17,992 nucleotides of DNA, from positions 1 through 17,992 of the forward strand of contig JAEZCR010000052.1 of assembly GCA_023433465.1 (NCBI GenBank), given 5' to 3'. Position numbers and translations under genes: made by a program. The notes beneath the pieces are model-generated. The model saw only the letters and a list, made by a program, of their open reading frames with translations, ran no database searches and was not told where the DNA came from. Each line of letters starts with the position of its first letter. Within the stretch, counting starts at the first letter, position 1. Positions 1 through 6,002 of this stretch are shown in pieces. The stretch comes from Pseudomonadota bacterium (GTDB taxonomy: Bacteria > Pseudomonadota > Gammaproteobacteria > Steroidobacterales > Steroidobacteraceae).

Positions 1-293
1 ACACGGGGTCCAAGATGGACGACGTGATCTACGAGGAATTCAAGGGCACGGGCAACAGCGAAATCCACCTCGATCGCCGCATCGCGGAGAAGCGCGTGTT
101 CCCGTCCGTGAACATCAACAGGTCCGGTACCCGCAAGGAAGAGCTGATCACCGACGCGGGCGAACTCGCCAAGATCTGGATCCTGCGCAAGCTGCTGCAT
201 CCGATGGACGAACTCGCCGCCATCGAATTCCTGTTGGACAAGATGAAAGACACGAAGACCAACGCGGAATTCTTCGAGGCGATGAAGAGATAG
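1..293 (+). CDS. rho: Transcription termination factor Rho, C-terminal fragment
   Basis: This is the last ~97 codons of rho; the gene enters from the left edge, with the first whole codon at position 3. Rho is the hexameric RNA-dependent ATPase that ends transcription of untranslated RNA. The visible residues TGSKMDDVIYEEFKGTGN, then RIAEKRVFP, NRSGTRKEEL, WILRKLLHPM and the ending EFFEAMKR follow the conserved C-terminal ATPase domain of Rho closely, including the subunit-interface segment. The stop TAG is at 291-293. No frameshift is visible. A perfect palindrome begins 10 bases after the stop and could form the 3' end of the transcript, although it lacks a T-tract. Identity is certain; only the N-terminal RNA-binding part is outside the window. 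Confidence 0.97.
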   Translation, partial: TGSKMDDVIYEEFKGTGNSEIHLDRRIAEKRVFPSVNINRSGTRKEELITDAGELAKIWILRKLLHPMDELAAIEFLLDKMKDTKTNAEFFEAMKR

Positions 294-303
294 ACGTTGG
301 CGT

Positions 304-374
304 GGGGACAGACTTCAAGTCTGTCCCCTCTCTTCCCGGGACACTCTTCCCGGGACGGACTTCAAGTCCGTCCC
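304..374. repeat. Pair of near-identical REP-like palindromes downstream of rho
   Basis: Two perfect inverted repeats lie in tandem. The first (304-328) has arms GGGGACAGACTT and AAGTCTGTCCCC around a single C. The second (352-374) has arms GGGACGGACTT and AAGTCCGTCCC around a single C. They differ by one base pair, A-T against G-C, changed on both arms so that pairing is kept. The spacer holds a direct repeat of CTCTTCCCGGGAC at 330-342 and 344-356. Such intergenic palindromes resemble REP or MITE-like elements; no transposase is nearby. As RNA the first could serve as a 3' stabilising hairpin for rho. Confidence 0.75.
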
Positions 375-505
375 CCTCTCTCGTGTGCACTACGTCACAC
401 CCGTTCCGTCTCCTTAAGCCGACGCTGGCGCGGCTATCCCACCTGTTAGATGATGACGCGGCTCCGTTTCGCGGGGCTGCTTGTTTGTCCGAGGGAGTGG
501 TGAAG

Positions 506-1399
506 ATGCGCGTTGCGCTGGTCGTCGTGCTGGGTCTGGTCATGTCGGGTTGCGCCGTCACGCGCAGGGACGCCGAAGAGCCCGTGGAAAACCGCGGACC
601 GCGCCAGTCCCAGGCCGAGGAAGTCCTGAAGCCCAGCGAGGTCCTCAAGCCCAAGTCGCGCGAGATCGCGAGCCCCTCGACCGACAAGTTCTACATGCGC
701 GGGGTCTATTTCCCCGCGTCGGTCGAAACCGAGATCCAGCTCGATTCGGCCTCGGGAGTGCCGGGAACGCTGCTCAGCGCGGAGGATGATCTCGGGCTCG
801 ACGACAAGGTCGACCTCGGGCGCATGGACTTCAGCATCCGCATGGCGCGCCGTCACAACGTCCGTGTCGACTTCTTCAAGCTCAATCGCTTCAGCCAGGA
901 TGTGCTTCCGCGCGACATCGAATTCGGCGATTTCACGTTCGACGAAGGAACGAACTTCCGCGCCAAGCTCGACTGGCGCGTGCTGACGCTGACCCATACC
1001 TATTCGTTCTTCCAGAACGAGCGGCTGGAGGCGGGCGTGGGACTCGGCATCCATCTCATCGAGGCGCATGCCGAAGGCATGGAGCCCGGCACGAACAACC
1101 GCGAAGCGGCGGACGAGGTCGGCATATTCCCGACCATCAACGGCATCTTCTCGTGGCGGATCACGAAGCGCTTCGCGTTCACGGCGCGTGCGTTGTGGTT
1201 CTCCGCCGCGCCCGAGGAGTTCGACGGCACGATGTCCGAGTACCACGCGGACGTCCAGTTCCGCGCGACCAACAACCTCGCCGTCGGGCTCGGCTACACG
1301 AAGATGAGCACCGAGCTGCAGGTCTTCGATGCCGAGGATCCGCTGCTCTTCAACCTGAACACCGCCGGTCCCGAGGTGTTCATCCGCTTCAGCTTCTAG
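506..1399 (+). CDS. Putative lipoprotein / outer-membrane beta-barrel protein
   Basis: Family not recognised by name; the 297-residue product looks like an outer-membrane protein. Residues 1-15 form a short hydrophobic signal ending in MSG-Cys16, which fits a lipobox. Residues 17-60 are a charged, proline-containing linker. From about residue 61 the protein alternates polar and aromatic or hydrophobic residues in beta-strand-like runs (FYMRGVYF, MDFSIRMAR, LDWRVLTLTHTYSF, RLEAGVGLGIHLI, YHADVQFRATNNLAVGLGY), and it ends in FIRFSF, a terminal Phe typical of barrels inserted by the BAM machinery. The ATG at 506 is chosen because GAGGGAG (491-497) lies 8 nt upstream and the signal peptide starts there; an in-frame extension to 302 would read through the palindromes. 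A TGTTAGAT sequence at 444-451 may be a -10 element. The gene stops 4 nt from the convergent hydrolase gene, leaving no room for a terminator. Confidence 0.7.
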   Translation: MRVALVVVLGLVMSGCAVTRRDAEEPVENRGPRQSQAEEVLKPSEVLKPKSREIASPSTDKFYMRGVYFPASVETEIQLDSASGVPGTLLSAEDDLGLDDKVDLGRMDFSIRMARRHNVRVDFFKLNRFSQDVLPRDIEFGDFTFDEGTNFRAKLDWRVLTLTHTYSFFQNERLEAGVGLGIHLIEAHAEGMEPGTNNREAADEVGIFPTINGIFSWRITKRFAFTARALWFSAAPEEFDGTMSEYHADVQFRATNNLAVGLGYTKMSTELQVFDAEDPLLFNLNTAGPEVFIRFSF

Positions 1400-1403
1400 A
1401 TAG

Positions 1404-2288
1404 TCAGTCCTTCAGGAAGGCGACGACCCGCTCGATCGTCGCGGCGTCGCGCAGCGCGCCGCTGTGGCCCAGTCCCGTCGTGCGGCACAACGTCGCGCCG
1501 GGAATCGCGGCCGCGAGCGCTGCACCCTGGGTGAACGGCGCGACATTGTCCTCTTCGTCGTGCACCACGAGCACCGGGATGCGCACGTGCGGCGCGGCGG
1601 CGGCCACGGAGATCGCGTCGGCGGGCCGACCGAAGTGCGCCTCGAACCTCGCGCGCAGCTTCGCCAGCGCCGCCTCCTTCAGGCCCAGCATCATCGCGAA
1701 CGACTCGAGGATGTAATCCACGTCGGAAGGAACGCCGAACAGGCAGATCTTGCGCGGATGATATTCGGCCGTTTCGGCGAGCACGGTCAGGACCGCGCCG
1801 CCGCCGAGAGAATGGCCGATCACGGCGTGGATGGGATCGTGCGCCTTCAGCACTTCGGCGAGGCTGTCCCGGAAGCGCGGCAGGTCGGAAAGTTTTCCGG
1901 GCGAGTCGCCGTGCGCCGGTGCATCGATGCCGATCACGGAAAATCCCGCGGCCCGCAGCGGCGCGATGAAACTGCCGAATCGCGCCGCATGTGATCCCCA
2001 GCCGTGCAGCATGACGACGGTCGGGCCGGGGCCCTCCCATCGCCAGATCGTGAATTCGTCGCCCCCGGCGCGCAGCGAAAACTTCGTCGCCTCGGCGACG
2101 ATCGGCACGTCTTCGGGATCGAGCCGGCGGCGCGGCGGCGTGAGGAACAGGCGCAGCGCGAGCCGCGCGGCGAGAGCGGGGCTCACGAACTGGACGGCCC
2201 CGAAGAATCGCCGCAAGCGCCGCTGCATTCGGGGCGATACGCCGGGGACCACGCGTCCCGGCATCGGCATGCGAGTCTCTTCCGGCAT
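1404..2288 (-). CDS. Alpha/beta hydrolase
   Basis: A 294-residue alpha/beta-hydrolase-fold protein, substrate unknown. The oxyanion-hole motif HGWG is at 95-98, the nucleophile elbow GHSLGG at 158-163 gives Ser160, the acid is probably Asp247 in VVHDEEDNVAP, and the base is His275 in GLGHSG. IDAPAHGDSPG (121-131) is the usual segment after strand 4. Residues 1-60 form a basic extension with a hydrophobic patch (FVSPALAARLALRLFL), which could be a membrane-associated helix. The ATG at 2288 is preferred because it lies 2 nt after the thioesterase stop, and the longer in-frame start at 2372 would overlap that gene by 80 nt with Arg/Ala-rich sequence. No clear Shine-Dalgarno is seen, so translational coupling to the thioesterase is likely. 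It could be an esterase, a lipase-like enzyme or a thioesterase; the neighbour hints at acyl substrates, which is inference. Confidence 0.85.
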   Translation of the reverse strand: MPEETRMPMPGRVVPGVSPRMQRRLRRFFGAVQFVSPALAARLALRLFLTPPRRRLDPEDVPIVAEATKFSLRAGGDEFTIWRWEGPGPTVVMLHGWGSHAARFGSFIAPLRAAGFSVIGIDAPAHGDSPGKLSDLPRFRDSLAEVLKAHDPIHAVIGHSLGGGAVLTVLAETAEYHPRKICLFGVPSDVDYILESFAMMLGLKEAALAKLRARFEAHFGRPADAISVAAAAPHVRIPVLVVHDEEDNVAPFTQGAALAAAIPGATLCRTTGLGHSGALRDAATIERVVAFLKD

Positions 2289-2290
2289 GT

Positions 2291-2743
2291 TCAGGCCGGC
2301 ACGGTCGGCACGTATGTCGCCAGGAACTCGGGCGGCATGCGCGCCGCGCGGCCGCTCGCGAGGTTGAGGCAAACGTATCGGGTGACGGCCCGGGCGAGCG
2401 TCTCCCCGGTGTCCGCGTGGCGCAATTGGAAACGCCGCGTCACGCGCAGTTTCCGATCCGTCTCGACTATCCAGGTGGCGACCGACACCCGCTCGCCGAC
2501 GAGCGCCGCGCGCAGGTAGTCGATCTCGATGCGCAACGCGGCCATGCCGCGTTGCATGCGCGTGCAGGCCTCGACGGTGAGCCCGAGGGCCGCCGAATGC
2601 GACCAGGCCGCGCGGTCGAGCCAGCGGAGGTAAATCGAGTTGTTCACGTGCCCGTAGGCGTCGATGTCGTCATCCTGTACGTCGACGCTGACGATGTGCG
2701 GGTGCGGCAGATCCCAGTCGTCTCGCCTGAGCCGGTCTTGCAT
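2291..2743 (-). CDS. Acyl-CoA thioesterase, 4HBT hot-dog family
   Basis: A 150-residue hot-dog thioesterase of the 4-hydroxybenzoyl-CoA thioesterase/YbgC/FadM type, expected to hydrolyse acyl-CoA in the cytoplasm. The signature DIDAYGHVNNSIYLRWLD is at 26-43; Asp28 is in the position of the catalytic acid, followed by GHVNN. The rest (ALRIEIDYLRAALVGERVSV, then RKLRVTRRFQL and GETLARAVTRYVCLNL) fits the helix and long strands of the single-domain hot-dog fold. The ATG at 2743 gives the usual family length; a start at 2788 would add 15 residues and run into the divergent promoter region. Only 7 nt upstream of the ATG, the minus strand reads TAGACT (2756-2751), a possible -10 that would give an almost leaderless mRNA. 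The alpha/beta hydrolase follows 2 nt downstream. Exact chain-length specificity cannot be read from sequence. Confidence 0.88.
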   Translation of the reverse strand: MQDRLRRDDWDLPHPHIVSVDVQDDDIDAYGHVNNSIYLRWLDRAAWSHSAALGLTVEACTRMQRGMAALRIEIDYLRAALVGERVSVATWIVETDRKLRVTRRFQLRHADTGETLARAVTRYVCLNLASGRAARMPPEFLATYVPTVPA

Positions 2744-2802
2744 GAGTGCCAGTCTATGCGGACCCGGTGTTAGAGTCGCGTCCAGCAATCAGCGAGGACC
2801 TC
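2744..2802. promoter_or_regulatory. Divergent promoter region between thioesterase and DUF4412 genes
   Basis: These 59 bases separate two divergent start codons, so both promoters should lie here or extend into the coding ends. On the plus strand TGTTAGAGT (2768-2776) resembles an extended -10 (TG-N-TAGAGT) 27 nt before the DUF4412 ATG. On the minus strand TAGACT (2756-2751) could be a -10 for the thioesterase. No convincing -35 box is seen for either. The plus-strand ribosome-binding site is GAGGA at 2794-2798. Confidence 0.35.
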
Positions 2803-3594
2803 ATGAAACGCATCGTCACGATTCTCCTCGGCGCGTGCCTCGCGCACGTGGCCCACGCCGGCGTCTACGTCGAAACGGTATCGAACAACCTCAAGACGAA
2901 CTCGTCGCGTCTCGCGCAGAAAATATACGTGCAGAGCGGCTCCGGAAGATTCGAGGACGACGAAGGCCGCGCGTCGATCATCAAGGGCGACACCATCTAC
3001 GTGCTCGACCCGGCCGACAAGAGCTACGTCGTGCTCGACAAGGCCACTATGGAAAAGCTCGGCAAGCAGGTTGGCGCCGCGATGGAACAGATGAAGGAGC
3101 AGCTCGCGAAGATGCCGCCCGAGCAGCGCGCGCAGATCGAGCAGATGATGGGTATCCAGTCGTCGGGCGCCGGCGCGGGCGGCGGCTGGACGATGGACGC
3201 GGTGGATACCGGCAAGTCGGACAAGGTCGAGGGCCGCGCATGCAAGGTCTGGGACATCAAGCTCAACGGTCAGCCCGACCACCAGATCTGCGTGGTGCCA
3301 TATGCCGCGCTGCCGGGTAACGAGGACATGCATTCGATGTTCGAAAAATTCGCGGGGATCTTCGAGGACATGGCCAAGAACCTCCCGCAGCTGAGCGGAT
3401 CGATGAACACCCAGATGAGCGCGCTCAGGAAGGTGAATGGTTTTCCCATGCGCACGCGCAGTTATGAGAACGGCCGCCTCGCGCCAGAAGAGCAGGTCGT
3501 GAAAGTGTGGCGCGAGCAGGCGATCCCGGCCTCGATGTTCGAGGTCCCCGCCGGTTTCAAGCAGAAGCAGATGGCCACGTTGCCAGGGCAATGA
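2803..3594 (+). CDS. Exported DUF4412-type protein
   Basis: A 263-residue protein with a clear Sec signal peptide (MKRIVTILLGACLAHVAHA, cleavage likely after Ala19), so probably periplasmic. The mature part resembles DUF4412-type proteins: a start in beta-strands (VYVETVSNN, QKIYVQSGSGRFED), then DTIYVLDPADKSYVVLD at 63-79, a Met/Gln/Glu-rich amphipathic helix at about 83-117, a Gly/Ser/Ala linker at 120-128, and a beta-rich C-terminal part ending in MFEVPAGF. Cys147 and Cys163 could form a disulfide. The ATG at 2803 has GAGGA just upstream and begins the signal peptide; the in-frame start at 2746 would bury it. The TGA overlaps the cbpA start as ATGA, so the two are translationally coupled. 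Function is unknown; the coupling to a cytoplasmic co-chaperone is unexpected for an exported protein. Confidence 0.8.
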   Translation: MKRIVTILLGACLAHVAHAGVYVETVSNNLKTNSSRLAQKIYVQSGSGRFEDDEGRASIIKGDTIYVLDPADKSYVVLDKATMEKLGKQVGAAMEQMKEQLAKMPPEQRAQIEQMMGIQSSGAGAGGGWTMDAVDTGKSDKVEGRACKVWDIKLNGQPDHQICVVPYAALPGNEDMHSMFEKFAGIFEDMAKNLPQLSGSMNTQMSALRKVNGFPMRTRSYENGRLAPEEQVVKVWREQAIPASMFEVPAGFKQKQMATLPGQ

Positions 3595-4529
3595 AGTACA
3601 CGGATTACTACGCCGCGCTCGGCGTCGAGCGCGGCGCGAGCCAGGACGAGATCAAGAAGGCGTATCGCAGGCTCGCGCAGAAGTATCACCCGGACGTGAG
3701 CAAGGAGCCGGGCGCCGAGGCGAAGTTCAAGGAAATCGCCGAGGCTTACCAGACGCTCAAGGATCCCGAGAAACGCGCGGCATACGATGCGCTCGGAACG
3801 CGTCCGCAGGGCGAAGAGTTCCGTCCACCTCCCGACTGGGCGCGCCAGCATGGCGGCGCGGAGGGCTTCTCCTTCGAGGATATCGACTTCGCCGACCTGT
3901 TCTCGCGCTTCGGCGCGCGCGGCGCGGGGACGCGCGGGTTCAGCGGCGGCAATGGCTCGATGCCCGGGCAGGATTTCGAGATTCCCGTGGAGATCAGCAT
4001 CGAGGATGCGTTCCGCGGCACGACGCTCGAGCTCAATCTTTCGATGCCGGAATACGACGCGGCCGGCCACCTGCGACGCGTGCCGCAGAAGGTTCGGGCG
4101 CGCATCGCGCCGGGCGCGGTCGACGGGCAGCGCCTGCGCCTGCCGGGCAAGGGCGGCAAGGGCTTCAACGGCGGTCGCAACGGCGATCTCTATCTCGACA
4201 TTTCGCTGAAGCCGCATCCGCTGTATCGCGCGGTGGACCACGACCTCTACATCGACCTGCCGCTCGCGCCCTGGGAAGCGGCGCTCGGCGCGTCCGTGGA
4301 GGTGCCGACGCTCGCCGGCAACGTGAATCTCAAGATTCCCGCGGGCACCTCCGGCGGCCGCAAGCTCAGGCTGGCGGGACGCGGCCTGCCGAAGCCGCGC
4401 GGCGGCGCGGGCGACCTGATCGCCGTCGCGCAGGTGGTCGTGCCGGCGACGCTCTCCGAGCGCGAGCGCGCGCTGTACCAGCAGCTCGCGAGCACTGGAT
4501 TCAATCCGCGTGAGAAGTTCGGCGAATGA
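3591..4529 (+). CDS. cbpA: Curved DNA-binding protein CbpA (DnaJ-class co-chaperone)
   Basis: A 312-residue J-domain protein, close to the usual CbpA length. CbpA is a DnaJ analogue that stimulates DnaK and also binds curved DNA in the nucleoid. The J domain covers 1-70, with the HPD tripeptide at 33-35 in KYHPDVSKEPGAEAKFKEIAEAY. A Gly/Phe-rich linker (about 86-124) contains FEDIDFADLFSRFG. There is no DnaJ zinc-finger domain, as expected for CbpA. Two C-terminal substrate-binding domains run from about 127 to 290, with GQRLRLPGKGGKGFNGG and GGRKLRLAGRGLPKPRG as the repeated signature. The ATG at 3591 overlaps the stop of the upstream gene, and the J domain starts at once (MKYTDYYAALGV). The gene ends in an ATGA overlap with cbpM, its usual partner. 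Confidence 0.95.
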   Translation: MKYTDYYAALGVERGASQDEIKKAYRRLAQKYHPDVSKEPGAEAKFKEIAEAYQTLKDPEKRAAYDALGTRPQGEEFRPPPDWARQHGGAEGFSFEDIDFADLFSRFGARGAGTRGFSGGNGSMPGQDFEIPVEISIEDAFRGTTLELNLSMPEYDAAGHLRRVPQKVRARIAPGAVDGQRLRLPGKGGKGFNGGRNGDLYLDISLKPHPLYRAVDHDLYIDLPLAPWEAALGASVEVPTLAGNVNLKIPAGTSGGRKLRLAGRGLPKPRGGAGDLIAVAQVVVPATLSERERALYQQLASTGFNPREKFGE

Positions 4530-4843
4530 GCACGGAAACCGAAGTCCTGTGGCTCGACGAGAGACGGGTAGTTAGCCTGGAGGAGCTCGTGGAGTTCTCC
4601 GGCCTGACCGTGGCGGAAGTGCGCGAGCTCGTGCACATCGGCGCGTTGCCCGCGGAAAACGCCACCGGCGAAGCGTTCGTATTCAGCGCGCGCGTCGTGA
4701 CGGTGGCGCGCACCGCGTGCCGGCTCAGGGACGAGCTCGAGCTCGACCTGCCGTCATTGGGTGTGGCCTTGCGGCTGCTCGAGCGGGTGCGCGATCTGGA
4801 GGACGAGCTCGCCCGCGTGCGGGCGCTGCTGCCGCGCGTCTAA
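4526..4843 (+). CDS. cbpM: Chaperone modulator CbpM
   Basis: A 105-residue CbpM/MerR_2-type protein. In Escherichia coli CbpM binds the J domain of CbpA and blocks both its DnaK stimulation and its DNA binding. Here residues 17-45 (VSLEELVEFSGLTVAEVRELVHIGALPA) form the helix-turn-helix-like head, and about 78-103 form a Leu/Arg/Glu heptad helix (LLERVRDLEDELARVRALL), probably a coiled coil. The ATG at 4526 overlaps the cbpA stop; GAGAAG at 4512-4517 is a fair ribosome-binding site. Its stop TAA (4841-4843) overlaps the convergent stop of the next gene (CTA at 4840-4842), so no terminator separates them. Identification rests on the cbpA linkage plus this architecture. Confidence 0.92.
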   Translation: MSTETEVLWLDERRVVSLEELVEFSGLTVAEVRELVHIGALPAENATGEAFVFSARVVTVARTACRLRDELELDLPSLGVALRLLERVRDLEDELARVRALLPRV

Positions 4844-5304
4844 CGGACGAAGATCGACGTAGCCGTCCGGATTCCCGCGCACGTGTCGGCGCGCTCGAAC
4901 GTGCTCAGCATGTTGTAGCGGGACTGGCATGAGTACCAGTCGTCGGGGTCGTCGGTGCTCAGGACGCCGGGACTGGCCGGCGGCGGCATCGTGCTGACCA
5001 CATTGCCGGAGGCATCGTAGCCCAGGCAGTCGAAGAGGCGGCATTCCACGACGACGGGTCGGCGCAGCGACACCACAGGAAGTTGAATCGTCGCCGCAAC
5101 CTTCGTCGCGGGAATTTCCTCGGCCTTCTCGTCGGACGCGAGTTTGCGCGCGGATTCGCGCAGGGCCTTGCGCACCTCGGGGTTGTCGAGGGTCAGGCGC
5201 GCCGGCGGCTCAGCGGCTGGCTTGCTGGCGGGAACCGGATCCGATGCCCAGCAGTGTGCTGCCAGGAACAACGACAGGAATGCGAAGTGGCGGATCGGCG
5301 TCAT
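4840..5304 (-). CDS. Small exported protein of unknown function, paralogue B
   Basis: Not recognised. The 154-residue product has a signal peptide (MTPIRHFAFLSLFLAAHCWA, cleavage near Ala20), a Pro/Ala-rich stretch (22-36), and then RLTLDNPEVRKALRESARK (37-55), which resembles a segment in the gene just upstream. Four cysteines in the mature part (88, 93, 126, 142) suggest disulfides in the periplasm or outside the cell. RRPVVVECRLFDCLGYDASGN looks beta-stranded. The ATG at 5304 overlaps the upstream stop as ATGA, so the two genes are coupled. Its TAG overlaps the stop of cbpM from the opposite strand. A lineage-restricted pair of envelope proteins is the safest reading. Confidence 0.6.
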   Translation of the reverse strand: MTPIRHFAFLSLFLAAHCWASDPVPASKPAAEPPARLTLDNPEVRKALRESARKLASDEKAEEIPATKVAATIQLPVVSLRRPVVVECRLFDCLGYDASGNVVSTMPPPASPGVLSTDDPDDWYSCQSRYNMLSTFERADTCAGIRTATSIFVR

Positions 5305-5765
5305 CGCGAAATCCTCGGTGCGGCATCATTGCGCTCACAGGTCGTCGAGCCGAGATCGTCGCCGCGCGCCTGGCAGGCGACGCGTTGGTCCTGGTGTTCG
5401 GAAACGTCGTGAACGTGATCGTCGTTATCCAGGAGGACGTCGTTCACCAGCGCGTGTACGAGGAAGGAGAGAAAGTCGTCAGGTTCCGCTGTCGGCCTCG
5501 GCAGCGACGTCGGATATTCGACGGGCTTCGGCGCGGGTGCCGGCGGGACGAAGTTCACGGCGGCATCCGGCGCGGGCTCGGTCTCTTTCGCGGGCGCCAG
5601 GACGTATTGGCCTGTCTGTGTCGCCACCGTGTTGCGCAACGCGGTCTTGACCGCCGGACTGGCCAGGTCGAAAGACGCCTTCGCCGGCACGCCCTCGGCG
5701 GTCGTTTCCTGGCACCACACGGGAGCCGCGATCAGCATTCCAGACAACATCCACGCGCGCGTCAT
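5301..5765 (-). CDS. Small exported protein of unknown function, paralogue A
   Basis: Not recognised. Also 154 residues, with a signal peptide at 1-18 (MTRAWMLSGMLIAAPVWC) and likely cleavage before Gln19 or nearby. Residues 31-47 (SFDLASPAVKTALRNTV) match the LDNPEVRKALRES segment of the downstream gene. A Pro/Ala/Glu-rich linker (60-95) follows, then an acidic/His stretch (LLDNDDHVHDVSEHQD) and two cysteines (131, 143) in a short C-terminal part. The ATG at 5765 is preferred to 5834 because it starts the signal peptide. Equal length, shared order (signal, LDxPxVxxALR-like motif, Pro-rich linker, Cys-containing tail) and ATGA coupling to the downstream gene point to an old tandem duplication. 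The acidic/His run might bind metal, which is speculative. Confidence 0.55.
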   Translation of the reverse strand: MTRAWMLSGMLIAAPVWCQETTAEGVPAKASFDLASPAVKTALRNTVATQTGQYVLAPAKETEPAPDAAVNFVPPAPAPKPVEYPTSLPRPTAEPDDFLSFLVHALVNDVLLDNDDHVHDVSEHQDQRVACQARGDDLGSTTCERNDAAPRISR

Positions 5766-5849
5766 GCGCCCGAGGCTATTCCTCCCGCACCGCCCAAACA
5801 AGATAGACGTCCCGATTCCGACATCTTCCCGCATTCAGCCTTCGTTCAG

Positions 5850-5890
5850 TTTTACCGGCGGACGGTGCCTGGCACCGGAATCCGGCAAAA
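5850..5890. repeat. Imperfect palindromic element, REP-like
   Basis: A nested palindrome in the divergent intergenic region. The outer arms TTTTACCGG (5850-5858) and CCGGCAAAA (5882-5890) pair at 8 of 9 positions. The inner core is a perfect CGGTGCC (5863-5869), T, GGCACCG (5871-5877). It differs in sequence from the GGGGACAGA-type palindromes elsewhere in the window, so it would be a separate family. It lies 85 bases upstream of the minus-strand gene starting at 5765. Confidence 0.45.
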
Positions 5891-5930
5891 GTCGGGTGGG
5901 TGATGGCCCTCATGCGGGCCGTGAGCGCGA

Positions 5931-5964
5931 GTAGTTAGCCTGGAGGTCCGCGCGTGGCTAAGAT
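5931..5964 (+). promoter_or_regulatory. Possible promoter of the DoxX-like/yheU run
   Basis: TAAGAT (5959-5964) could be a -10 box 38 nt before the ATG at 6003. TTAGCC (5935-5940) lies 18 bp upstream in the -35 position but matches the consensus poorly. The segment begins with a 16-base sequence (5931-5946) that also occurs inside cbpM at 4568-4583. Upstream, GGCCC/GGGCC (5905-5909 and 5916-5920) could form a small hairpin. Confidence 0.22.
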
Positions 5965-6002
5965 GGAGGGGTCCGGCTCCAATCTCCTTCCGCGGGGTTC
6001 AC

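Noticed and set aside
304..374. Rho-independent terminator with T-tract after rho
   Set aside because: The palindromes are strong but no run of T follows; they may still shape the 3' end, so they are listed as repeats.
302..505. N-terminal extension of the barrel protein from a GTG at 302
   Set aside because: It would translate the palindromic repeats and bury the signal peptide; ATG 506 has a good ribosome-binding site.
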